Source of the DNA: an uncultured Bacteroidota bacterium
GTDB lineage: Bacteria; Bacteroidota; Bacteroidia; Bacteroidales; P3
Assembly (NCBI GenBank): GCA_900546465.1
Contig: URCX01000117.1
Coordinates: 1-6,270, forward strand
Reading direction: 5' to 3'
Length of the DNA stretch: 6,270 bases
The position numbers were made by a program, and so were the translations under genes. The notes under the pieces were generated by a model, which worked only from the letters and a program-made list of their open reading frames with translations, was not told the DNA's origin and searched no databases. Below, one piece after another: positions 1-6,270 of this stretch. The first letter of the stretch is position 1; every line of letters starts with the position of its first letter.

Positions 1-237
1 TTGCAGATTGGCTATACCTTCGACCGTAGTCTTATCAAGCCTCTCGGTCTCTCTGGCCTCCGCGTTTACGCAAGTGCTAACAACCTGTTCATGCTCTGCT
101 CAAGCGATTTCAATGGCTTCGATCCCGAGACTACCTCACAGACCGACTCTATGGGTAGCAAGTTTGGACAGAACGCTGCCTTCTTCTCTTATCCAAGAGC
201 AAGAACCTTCACACTGGGTCTCAGCGTAGCATTCTAA
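1..237 (+). CDS. SusC/RagA-family TonB-linked outer-membrane protein, C-terminal end only
   Basis: Only the last 78 codons are present; the gene is open at the left edge, so the TTG at base 1 is an internal Leu codon and not a start. The peptide shows the usual end of a SusC-type barrel: a strand reading VYASANNLF, then a loop with FNGFDPETT, then the final strand motif YPRARTFTLGLSVAF, ending in the C-terminal Phe typical of outer-membrane barrels. Members of the family are usually about 1,000 residues long and import glycans or peptides through the outer membrane together with a SusD-type surface lipoprotein, powered by TonB. The substrate cannot be told from this tail. A susD-like start follows after 92 bases, as expected for the pair, but that gene is broken. 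The segment is richer in G+C (about 50%) than most of the window. Family assignment is secure; everything about specificity is open. Confidence 0.9.
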   Translation: MQIGYTFDRSLIKPLGLSGLRVYASANNLFMLCSSDFNGFDPETTSQTDSMGSKFGQNAAFFSYPRARTFTLGLSVAF

Positions 238-238
238 T

Positions 239-1468
239 CTAAGAGGTTAATTGTAAAATTCTCAAAGCAATATTCATGTAACACTTGTGTGCCCTTGCAA
301 AAGGGTGCACACTAAAAAGAACAAAAGCAATGAAAAAGAAATTATATATAGCAGCCATAGCCTGTGCTTGCCTTGTAGGATTTTCATTTATCCATTTTGC
401 AAAGCGGTTTTCGAGGGCTTTCTTGCTGCTTTTCACATCAAGGTTTTTCAAACATTTGGTTTGCCCCTGATAGAATTTCCAATAGTTGGAAAGGCTTGCA
501 AATTTGGCTGCATATTGTATGCGGACGCGAGGTTCCTGACGCATATCCTCGTCCATGACATTACGCAAGGCTGTTCTTGCTGTAACAACTGAAGGATTAT
601 ATACGTCCATTGCTTGCTCTACTCCATAGGAAGTAAGAAATCTGTCTGTGGTTCCAGGGAAGCCCATTACCATAACGAAATCGTTGTTCTTTACTCCTTT
701 CAACGAGATTGGCAAGAAGTGTTTAGGTTTCAATGGAACGTTGTCCTTGGAATACTTGGCAGGTTTCCCGTTACGGTCGGCATACACTCTGAATACGGAA
801 AAGTCGCCTGTATGCCGAGGCCACATCCAGTTATCTGTGTCTGAACCGAATTTGCCTATTGAACTTGGCGGAGCTCCCACCAAACGCACGTCTTCATAAA
901 CTTCATAGATGAAAAGGAAGTACTGATTGCCGTTGAACATGGTTGCAACTTCAGCAGTGTAAGTGTTTCCTTTCTCTGCGTTTTCTTTGATTTTCTTTGA
1001 GTTCTTGCGAACTATTTCCAATCTTTCCTGCTCTCCCATTTTGGAGGTAACGCCTTGCAATACTTGATTGCTGACATCTTCCATTCTGACAAGGAACTTG
1101 GCGGTTAAACCAGGGTTTGGCAATTCTTCGTCTTTGGAATAAGCCCAGAAGCCATTGCTCAAATAATCGTGTTCAACGCTCGAATGTTGTTGAATTTGTG
1201 GATAACCGCAGTGATGATTGGTTAAAATCAAACCTTGGTCGGAGACTATTTCTCCGGTGCAACCTCTGCCGAATTGGATTATCGCATCTTTGAGGCTGGA
1301 ATGGTTGATGTCATAAATTTGCTTAGAGGTAAGTTTAAGCCCCTTAGCTTTCATGTCCTTGTATGTTTGTTTGTCGATATACATCAACAGCCACATACCT
1401 TCGTCTGCTCTCAACAAAGGTGAGAATGCAAACATGCTTGCAATGAGTAATAATGTGATTTTCTTCAT
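239..1468 (-). CDS. S46-family dipeptidyl-peptidase (DPP7/DPP11 type), N-terminal half, truncated and without the catalytic Ser
   Basis: Family members are exported serine peptidases of about 710-720 residues that remove dipeptides from the N-termini of oligopeptides in the periplasm or at the surface, feeding amino-acid catabolism. Seen here: a signal peptide at residues 1-21, cleavage likely before DEGMW; Cys70 and Cys87, a probable disulfide; TNHHC with catalytic His86; DNWMWPRHTGDF with Asn213 and Trp214 (substrate N-terminus binding) and catalytic Asp222; and SNYW with Asn328, equivalent to the third binding Asn of PmDAP BII. The numbering runs two behind that enzyme after the His. Good similarity stops near residue 365-369. 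The remaining 40 or so residues are antisense read-through of the susC-susD gap. The second half, with the catalytic Ser and the Gly/Arg residue separating DPP7 from DPP11, is absent, so specificity is undecidable and activity is not expected. The gene lies 100 bases after mgsA on the same strand. The upstream region is A-rich with no Shine-Dalgarno, and I found no convincing promoter. Confidence 0.88.
   Translation of the reverse strand: MKKITLLLIASMFAFSPLLRADEGMWLLMYIDKQTYKDMKAKGLKLTSKQIYDINHSSLKDAIIQFGRGCTGEIVSDQGLILTNHHCGYPQIQQHSSVEHDYLSNGFWAYSKDEELPNPGLTAKFLVRMEDVSNQVLQGVTSKMGEQERLEIVRKNSKKIKENAEKGNTYTAEVATMFNGNQYFLFIYEVYEDVRLVGAPPSSIGKFGSDTDNWMWPRHTGDFSVFRVYADRNGKPAKYSKDNVPLKPKHFLPISLKGVKNNDFVMVMGFPGTTDRFLTSYGVEQAMDVYNPSVVTARTALRNVMDEDMRQEPRVRIQYAAKFASLSNYWKFYQGQTKCLKNLDVKSSKKALENRFAKWINENPTRQAQAMAAIYNFFFIAFVLFSVHPFARAHKCYMNIALRILQLTS
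287..312 (+). other. Hairpin in the susC-susD gap
   Basis: Bases 287-292 (GTGTGC) pair with 307-312 (GCACAC), and 293-296 (CCTT) pair with 301-304 (AAGG), leaving a GCAA tetraloop (GNRA type) at 297-300 and a two-base bulge at 305-306. The stem ends 17 bases before the susD-like ATG. No T-run follows, so it is not an obvious intrinsic terminator. Inference: it could set the ratio of the susC and susD messages by blocking 3' exonuclease decay, or be a protein or RNA binding site. The pairing is seen directly; the role is a guess. Confidence 0.5.
330..388 (+). pseudogene. Remnant of a SusD-like lipoprotein gene: signal peptide only, cut off at the junction
   Basis: An ATG at 330, preceded by an A-rich stretch (ACAAAAGCA), opens a frame beginning MKKKLYIAAIACACLVGFS. 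It has a Lys-rich start and a hydrophobic core from about residue 5 to 18, which looks like a lipoprotein signal peptide. Its position, 92 bases after a susC-type stop on the same strand, is where the susD partner normally sits. The lipobox Cys and all of the mature protein are missing: after about codon 19 the + strand reads antisense to the S46 peptidase gene, and the frame runs on without meaning to a stop at 468-470. SusD identity is inferred from context and signal-peptide style, since no SusD body is present. It could be another lipoprotein placed after susC. Confidence 0.6.
366..388. other. Rearrangement or assembly junction joining two unrelated gene fragments
   Basis: To the left, the + strand reads a susC end and a susD-like signal peptide. 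To the right, the - strand reads a good S46 peptidase. Both readings stay plausible through a shared zone: + strand ACLVGFS at 366-386 and - strand INENPTRQA at 391-366. The exact joint therefore lies in this interval, possibly at a short microhomology. Left of it the - frame reads through susC-susD gap DNA to a stop at 239-241; right of it the + frame is meaningless. No transposase, terminal inverted repeat, tRNA or recombinase site is visible at the joint. Confidence 0.7.
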
Positions 1469-1507
1469 TTGTTATTGATTTTTATTGTTATTTGATTTTG
1501 CTTTGGC

Positions 1508-1548
1508 GAAACGTCTTTCGGACTGAAGTGAAAGGTCGTTTCATTTTT
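1508..1548 (+). terminator. Hairpin in the mgsA-S46 gap, with a T-run on the + side
   Basis: Bases 1508-1513 (GAAACG) pair with 1537-1542 (CGTTTC), and 1515-1519 (CTTTC) pair with 1530-1534 (GAAAG), with a small internal loop and a ten-base apical loop that can fold further. On the + strand it is followed by ATTTTT at 1543-1548, the layout of an intrinsic terminator. Both flanking genes run on the - strand, where the hairpin is preceded by As and not followed by a T-run, so for mgsA it would be at best a weak terminator or a 3' stabilising structure. The pairing is clear; the function and direction are uncertain. Apart from this hairpin and the A-rich leader of the S46 gene, the 100-base gap shows nothing else I can name. 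Confidence 0.4.
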
Positions 1549-1568
1549 CATATTTACAAGAATTGCTT

Positions 1569-2033
1569 TTACAATTTGCGGTTTATGTATGAATTGTAGT
1601 TATAAGGTTTTGGTTTATAGCTCATATCTTCGAACAGAGGCGAAGAAATCAGAAAATCTGCCGTTGCTCTGTTTGAGGCTGTCGGTATATTGTACATTAC
1701 TGAGATACGAAGCAAGGCTTTTACGTCCACATCATGGGGTTGTTGACCCATCGGATCCCAGAAAAAGAAGAGATAATTGATTTTGCCCTCGCTTATCATT
1801 GCTCCAAGTTGCTGGTCTCCGCCTAAGGGACCTGACTTCAATCTCTTTACTCTTACGTACTCGCTATCTGTCTCTTCTCTACCTTTATTCAAAGCCTTCT
1901 CTACCAAAAGCCCTGTCGTTCCGGTACAGATAAGTTTGTGTTTTGCAAGTTTCAAACGGTTGAATGCGACCCATTCAACCAAGTCTGTTTTGCAGTTGTC
2001 ATGTGCTACAAGAGCCACTGTGTATTCTTTCAT
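1569..2033 (-). CDS. mgsA: Methylglyoxal synthase
   Basis: A cytoplasmic enzyme converting dihydroxyacetone phosphate to methylglyoxal and phosphate, a bypass of lower glycolysis used when triose phosphates build up or phosphate is short. The protein has 154 residues, close to the 152 of E. coli MgsA, and is complete. Seen: ALVAHDNCK with His11 and Asp12 near the N-terminus; the phosphate-binding loop CTGTTG at 36-41; SGPLGGDQQ with the catalytic base Asp73 (E. coli Asp71); FFWDP at 90-94; PHDVDVKALLR with His100 and Asp103 (E. coli His98 and Asp101); and NRATADFLISSP near the end. The stretch between GTTG and SGP is about ten residues longer than in E. coli (recalled sequence), while the N-terminus is about eight shorter. 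Its ATG overlaps the tamB stop in an ATGA, which decides the start and points to coupled translation within one operon. Confidence 0.95.
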   Translation of the reverse strand: MKEYTVALVAHDNCKTDLVEWVAFNRLKLAKHKLICTGTTGLLVEKALNKGREETDSEYVRVKRLKSGPLGGDQQLGAMISEGKINYLFFFWDPMGQQPHDVDVKALLRISVMYNIPTASNRATADFLISSPLFEDMSYKPKPYNYNSYINRKL

Positions 2034-2068
2034 TTCAATTTTTTGTTTTTGTGTTTTTTGTTTCGTTT
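2030..2068 (-). promoter_or_regulatory. A-rich initiation region and ATGA overlap coupling tamB to mgsA
   Basis: On the - strand the tamB stop (TGA, 2032-2030) overlaps the mgsA start (ATG, 2033-2031). The 35 or so bases before the ATG are almost all A and C, with no GGAGG-like sequence. They encode the Lys/Asn-rich tail of TamB (RNKKHKNKKLK). Bacteroidetes commonly rely on unstructured, A-rich leaders instead of Shine-Dalgarno pairing, so this stretch can serve both as coding sequence and as the mgsA ribosome entry site, with reinitiation after tamB as an alternative. The overlap is seen; the mechanism is inferred. Confidence 0.6.
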
Positions 2069-5000
2069 GAAAATGTCGGAAAAACTGTCGTATTGTTTAT
2101 GATAGAACAAACCGACTCCTTGTGTATAAGGAGAGATGTTGTATTTTGTGAAATCATTGGCATTGGAACGGTTGAACACTCTGACGCGGAAGTCTTCTGT
2201 CATCTTATATTCCACAAAGGCATCTCCTATTATCTCTTCATTTTGCTGTGCGTCGGTTTGTGAGTTGCCTGAAAAGCCGGCATTGGCACTTACTATGAAA
2301 CGTCCGTATTCTTTTGATAAAGTCATATCTATTCTATCCGAATTTCTGGATGCTCCTCTCGAATAATTCATGTCCACATCAACGAATTTGATAAGATTGG
2401 TCAGCATTCCGCTTACCTGTGAGAAAGCTGCCTCCAATGCAGAGGACACTCCGGACTCGACGACGGAGTTTTCTGCTGTACCGTCGGAAGAATAGAAGCT
2501 GTTTACCACTAATAGAGAAAATGTTTGTTCCAATACCGTACGTTCATCGTCCAAATCAATTGCAGAAGCAAAGTATTGCTTGGTTGATTCGTCCACTTTC
2601 GGCAATTCGATGCTGAATTTGGGCTGAGGGTTTGTCATTTCACCGCTTAGGTGAATTATGGAATTGACTTCAACTTTTTTTGAATATTCCTGTCCGAGTA
2701 TTGGAGCCAAAGAAGCCGTCGTCGAATAAACGGCCTTAAGGTCGATTACTCCGCCGGCAGGGTCGCCTGCCCAAGCCAATGTTCCTCCTTTTTCCATGGT
2801 GAAGTCCTTGGTTACAAGATCTGCAATAGACATTGAAAACTTTCCGTTGTCTATTGCAACTGTTCCATCTATAGACAAATCACTTTCGCTTCCTACCTTT
2901 ATATTCAACTCTCCATTACCTGCGGCAGAGAGTTTGCCTTTAATCTGATTGAAATCTATCGGAATATAAAGCTCGGCATTTGGATTGACTTTAAGATTTA
3001 CATCTATGTTATAGTACATCGAACTTTCCTCCGGATTTTCCTCTGCAACTATTTCTTTGTCCTCTGTTTGCAAAGAGGTGAAAGTAATAAAGGAATTGTC
3101 GCTTGCAGACATCTTGCTCGAAATCGGCACAGTCAATCTTGTATTATCGTCCGTTGTTGCATTGACCCGTATTTTCAGAGAGTCCAAGCTGCCTGTCAAG
3201 GTTGCATTGGCAGAGGCATAAACAGTGCCGTAATACATCTGACCTGCGTCCCGATAGGTGTCGAGTATCTTCAACTTGTCCGCTTTGGCGTCAAGATTCA
3301 GTGCAAATGAAGAAAAGTTATCGTGAGAGATTGTGCCGTTTATTGTAATCTTGTTTTTGTTGACATCTTGCAGTTCGAAATTTTCAAAAGAGAAGACACT
3401 GTCATTCATTCTAAGCTCATTATCGAAACTATATACCGTATTCAACATGTTTATCTTGATTGAAGTGTCTTTGAACTTCAATTTGCCGACTACATGGGGT
3501 TGAGAAAATTTACCATTTATGGCAAGGTTTTCCGTGGACAGCTTTCCCCTTATATTGGAAAATAAAGAGGAAAGATATGTCTCAATCAATTTTATGTCGA
3601 AGTCCTGCATACTTATTCTCAAATTAAGATTGTCTATGCTGTCATAAGGATTGATTTTACCATTTATTCGCATTGGTACGACCTCTTTGGCTCCAGGTAA
3701 TTCGTATTTCATTTCTATATCTGCCAAGAACTCGTTTCTTTCTTCTTTGTTGCTTAATCCGAGTTTTGTTCTGCCGAGACGTACGTTGTTTATGAGTAAA
3801 TCGTCAACGTTTATCGAAGATTCAAGGCTGAAATCTTTCAATACACTCCACATAATAACCTCATTATTCAACTTACCTTGCACCTCAAGTCCGAATTTGT
3901 TCAATATGGGATTGAAGTCCGCTATGTTGACTCCCTGAAAGGCTATTTTAAGCCTATCCCTGCTGTTATCCGACACAGCACCTGTGATAACGATTTTTTC
4001 GTTCTTTTTTCCGAAGCCGAATCTGTTCAATTCAAAGCGTCCGTCTTTATATCCTATGCTGTTGTTGTTATCAAACAATATTGTATCTTTGCCAAGCATA
4101 AGGTATGAATCCTTGAAATCTACCTGTAAGCCGTTATATCCCAAATAAGACATTAACTTCAAGCGTCCTCCTATATCGTTTCTCTCATCTCCTTTGAAGA
4201 CCGCAAGTATCATCATATCGTTACCCATGAGGTTTATATTTATTCCTGGTGATATAATTGCGAAACTGTCGCTTAATTGTGCTTTGTCTGAATATGTTTC
4301 AAGCGATATGCCGTTACTTGAAGTTTGAACTATTAAATCAATATTGTCGAAGAGCATTTTCCCATAGCGGAAATTCCTCGCTTTCAAATCTGCTGTTAAT
4401 GCTGTATCGGGACTTATTCTGCCACTAAGGCTTAAGCCGTTTTGCAAAGCCATATCCAAGTTTAATAACTCGGTAACAGGTGAGATATCTTTAAGTTTCA
4501 AATCGAAATCGGCAACAGAACTTACCTTCAAATCGTTTTTCGTTTCCTCTGTTGCTTGTAAAACTGTTTCGGAAGTGGAGAGCAAACTGAGATCCGGCTG
4601 GTAATAATTCACCAAATCGCCAATTTCCTTTACCAAGGTGGAGATTTCGTAATGACCTTCCAATTTCAAATCTACAAGAGAAGACTTCAAATTGATACGA
4701 TTTACCGTACTGTCGTTTTTGACGTTCAAATAAAGGTATTCAATTGCATATTCATTCTCCTTTGTGTTTATTTTTATGTTCTGCAAATCAACAAAACCGT
4801 TTATACTGTCAGGATTGAAGTTCCTTATATCAGCATAAAGACTTGTCGAAAGTATAGCCGTTGTATCGGGAAAGTTGAAGAGATTTATTTTTTTCAAATC
4901 AGCATCAGTTATATCTGCTCGAACTTTCAGACTTTTGTCATTTAATAAATTTCCATCGCAGTTCAAGTCTGCCACAACTGCATCATCTATTATGCTGCAT

Positions 5001-6270
5001 TGGGCAGAGAATTTACCTTTCTCTATATTGCCGTCCAAAGACACGGAATTATATTTGTTTCCGCAGAACTCAAAGTCATCGAATTTTGCTTCCACTTCTG
5101 CCAAAAGTCCTCTCAAATCGGCAGGTACGGCTTCGAGTGATACATCTACTGCCGTTGTTCCCAATATATTCTGTCCTAACAAACGTCCTACATCGAAACG
5201 TTCGCTTTGGAGCAAGCATGCGTAGGCAGTTTTCCCCTTTGCCGCAGGTTTGGAGGCTCCGGAAAGAGATAAATTGCCTATATCGGTTTTTATATTTGCT
5301 TTTGCTTTGAATGCTGTGAGTAAACCACGGAAATCGGCTTTCATTTTAATTTGTCCAAGCGAATAAAGCATTGTCGGAAGTTTCAATCCGGAGAGTTTTT
5401 CTCCGAATTTGAATTCATTGAATTCCTTTGCCGAACTTTCGAGCCTTTCCAATGCTATATCAAAAACGGTATTATCTATTTCAGGTAAGCCTCTTACACT
5501 GCCTTTCAAAGCAATATGGGTTTTGCCTGTATTTATTTTCAAAAAATCGCAGACCGCATCTGAAACAGTTCCTTCTATTCGTGTATATACATCAAAACTC
5601 ATGTCGAACCCTTGCAGTGAAGGAACCCAATAGGTAACGTCTTTCATTGATACTCTGCTGCCGTTTGCCGTGGCAAGAAAGCAATGTGCCGAATCGATAA
5701 AGTGAGAATATGTTCCCCAACTCTCTGTTTTTATACCGACTTGCATTTTCAAATCGGAGTTTTCCGTTTCCAAATGCATATTATGGCATGTTATCCCTTT
5801 CGGACTTACGGTGAATTTACCGCTGAGGTCTTTCACCCTTTGCCCGCAGCGTTCAATTGTAGAAAATCTGCCGAAAGTTGCCATTATGGAGTCAGAAATA
5901 ACTTCCACATCACTGATTAAAGCATTTGTATTGCTGAACGCAAGATGATTTGTTGCCACTCCGAATTCCGGTATAGGATTGTGGTTATCGTACATGTCCA
6001 ATCGGAAATTCACGTTCTTCATTCGAAGTCTTTCAACTTTCAAAACAAATGGTTCTCCCTTGGGTTTATCTTCTTTGGGCTTGTTGCTCTTGAAATAATC
6101 GAGAATAAAAGCAAGATTAAGTTTGTCATCCTTTTTTGCAAATACGTAAGTTACGTCTTGCAAGCTGACATTAGATAGTACAAGTTTCTTGGGCAGAGAA
6201 AAATAGCGAAGACTTACGCTTATGTAGTCTGCATCGATTATAACATCGCCGTCCCTGTCTTCAAGGTAAA
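2030..6270 (-). CDS. tamB: TamB-family translocation and assembly module protein (AsmA-like, DUF490), 5' end outside the window
   Basis: A very large periplasmic protein, normally anchored in the inner membrane by an N-terminal helix, that spans the periplasm as a long beta groove. TamB works with a BamA/TamA-type barrel, and AsmA-like proteins are implicated in moving phospholipids to the outer membrane. At least 1,412 codons are present and the frame stays open to the right edge. The TTG at 6163 lies inside the protein, since in-frame residues continue upstream (DADYISVSLRYFSLPKKLVL and so on). The visible part is repetitive beta-strand sequence with alternating polar and apolar residues (patterns such as LKLEGHYEIS, LNLRISMQDFDI, KITINGTISHD). 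An acidic linker (EDKEIVAEENPEES, about 3018-3065) leads into the conserved C-terminal TamB domain, marked by DFTMEKGGTLAWAGDPAGG (about 2756-2812) and by YTQGVGLFY near the end. The tail is Lys-rich. All eight Cys lie in the first third of the visible part. The missing start, with the anchor helix, is probably within a few hundred bases beyond the edge. Confidence 0.93.
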   Translation of the reverse strand, partial: YLEDRDGDVIIDADYISVSLRYFSLPKKLVLSNVSLQDVTYVFAKKDDKLNLAFILDYFKSNKPKEDKPKGEPFVLKVERLRMKNVNFRLDMYDNHNPIPEFGVATNHLAFSNTNALISDVEVISDSIMATFGRFSTIERCGQRVKDLSGKFTVSPKGITCHNMHLETENSDLKMQVGIKTESWGTYSHFIDSAHCFLATANGSRVSMKDVTYWVPSLQGFDMSFDVYTRIEGTVSDAVCDFLKINTGKTHIALKGSVRGLPEIDNTVFDIALERLESSAKEFNEFKFGEKLSGLKLPTMLYSLGQIKMKADFRGLLTAFKAKANIKTDIGNLSLSGASKPAAKGKTAYACLLQSERFDVGRLLGQNILGTTAVDVSLEAVPADLRGLLAEVEAKFDDFEFCGNKYNSVSLDGNIEKGKFSAQCSIIDDAVVADLNCDGNLLNDKSLKVRADITDADLKKINLFNFPDTTAILSTSLYADIRNFNPDSINGFVDLQNIKINTKENEYAIEYLYLNVKNDSTVNRINLKSSLVDLKLEGHYEISTLVKEIGDLVNYYQPDLSLLSTSETVLQATEETKNDLKVSSVADFDLKLKDISPVTELLNLDMALQNGLSLSGRISPDTALTADLKARNFRYGKMLFDNIDLIVQTSSNGISLETYSDKAQLSDSFAIISPGININLMGNDMMILAVFKGDERNDIGGRLKLMSYLGYNGLQVDFKDSYLMLGKDTILFDNNNSIGYKDGRFELNRFGFGKKNEKIVITGAVSDNSRDRLKIAFQGVNIADFNPILNKFGLEVQGKLNNEVIMWSVLKDFSLESSINVDDLLINNVRLGRTKLGLSNKEERNEFLADIEMKYELPGAKEVVPMRINGKINPYDSIDNLNLRISMQDFDIKLIETYLSSLFSNIRGKLSTENLAINGKFSQPHVVGKLKFKDTSIKINMLNTVYSFDNELRMNDSVFSFENFELQDVNKNKITINGTISHDNFSSFALNLDAKADKLKILDTYRDAGQMYYGTVYASANATLTGSLDSLKIRVNATTDDNTRLTVPISSKMSASDNSFITFTSLQTEDKEIVAEENPEESSMYYNIDVNLKVNPNAELYIPIDFNQIKGKLSAAGNGELNIKVGSESDLSIDGTVAIDNGKFSMSIADLVTKDFTMEKGGTLAWAGDPAGGVIDLKAVYSTTASLAPILGQEYSKKVEVNSIIHLSGEMTNPQPKFSIELPKVDESTKQYFASAIDLDDERTVLEQTFSLLVVNSFYSSDGTAENSVVESGVSSALEAAFSQVSGMLTNLIKFVDVDMNYSRGASRNSDRIDMTLSKEYGRFIVSANAGFSGNSQTDAQQNEEIIGDAFVEYKMTEDFRVRVFNRSNANDFTKYNISPYTQGVGLFYHKQYDSFSDIFKRNKKHKNKKLK

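Noticed and set aside
285..592. Short + strand reading frames across the S46 region, including one of 61 codons with a signal-like middle
   Set aside because: Only the part from the ATG at 330 to about 388 looks real, as the susD-like remnant. The rest is antisense to a well-conserved S46 coding sequence.
1469..1568. A Bacteroidetes-type promoter (TAnnTTTG at -7) for the S46 gene
   Set aside because: The nearest match on the - strand (TAAATATG, about 1546-1553) has a mismatch and no well-placed -33 element, so I do not call it.
1..2033. A functional link between the Sus transporter, the S46 peptidase and methylglyoxal production
   Set aside because: The Sus part is separated from the rest by a suspect junction, and nothing in the sequence ties the pathways together.
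1777..2263. Overlapping + strand frames of 97-99 codons opposite mgsA and the tamB end
   Set aside because: They are rich in Phe, Ser and Cys, as expected from the reverse of Lys- and Glu-rich codons, and lie opposite clearly conserved proteins.
6161..6163. TTG at 6163 as the tamB start
   Set aside because: The frame stays open to the window edge with TamB-like sequence upstream, and no signal anchor follows the TTG, so it is internal.
2030..6270. TamB as a possible novel giant adhesin or repeat protein
   Set aside because: The C-terminal GGTLAWAGDPAGG region and the overall beta-repeat pattern are typical of the TamB (DUF490) family.

Overview
The window looks like Bacteroidales DNA (Bacteroides/Prevotella type). 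It holds the end of a SusC/RagA-type TonB-linked outer-membrane protein, an S46-family dipeptidyl-peptidase, and a TamB protein with the features usual in Bacteroidetes. Start codons are preceded by A-rich stretches rather than Shine-Dalgarno sequences. By hand count the first 240 bases are about 50% G+C, while sampled lines of the rest run from 35 to 48%, mostly below 40%.

Left edge, + strand (1-388): the last 78 codons of a susC-like gene, a 92-base gap with a stable hairpin, then the first 19 or so codons of what should be the partner susD-like lipoprotein. This gene stops making sense at about 366-388, where the DNA changes abruptly into the antisense of another gene.

Centre and right, - strand (about 374-6270): reading right to left, a very long tamB gene (its 5' end lies outside the window), mgsA (methylglyoxal synthase) overlapping it by four bases, a 100-base gap with a hairpin, and an S46 peptidase gene that keeps its signal peptide, catalytic His and Asp but loses its whole C-terminal half, including the catalytic Ser, at the same 366-388 junction.

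The main point is that one junction breaks two genes at once. Either a real rearrangement (inversion or deletion) joined a Sus locus to the tamB-mgsA-S46 locus, or the contig is a chimeric assembly. Until that is settled, the Sus genes and the other three should not be read as one functional neighbourhood. On the right side, tamB and mgsA look translationally coupled: one is an envelope-biogenesis protein, the other a central-carbon overflow enzyme, with no obvious pathway link. I see no previously undescribed multi-gene system, CRISPR array, tRNA, rRNA or insertion sequence.
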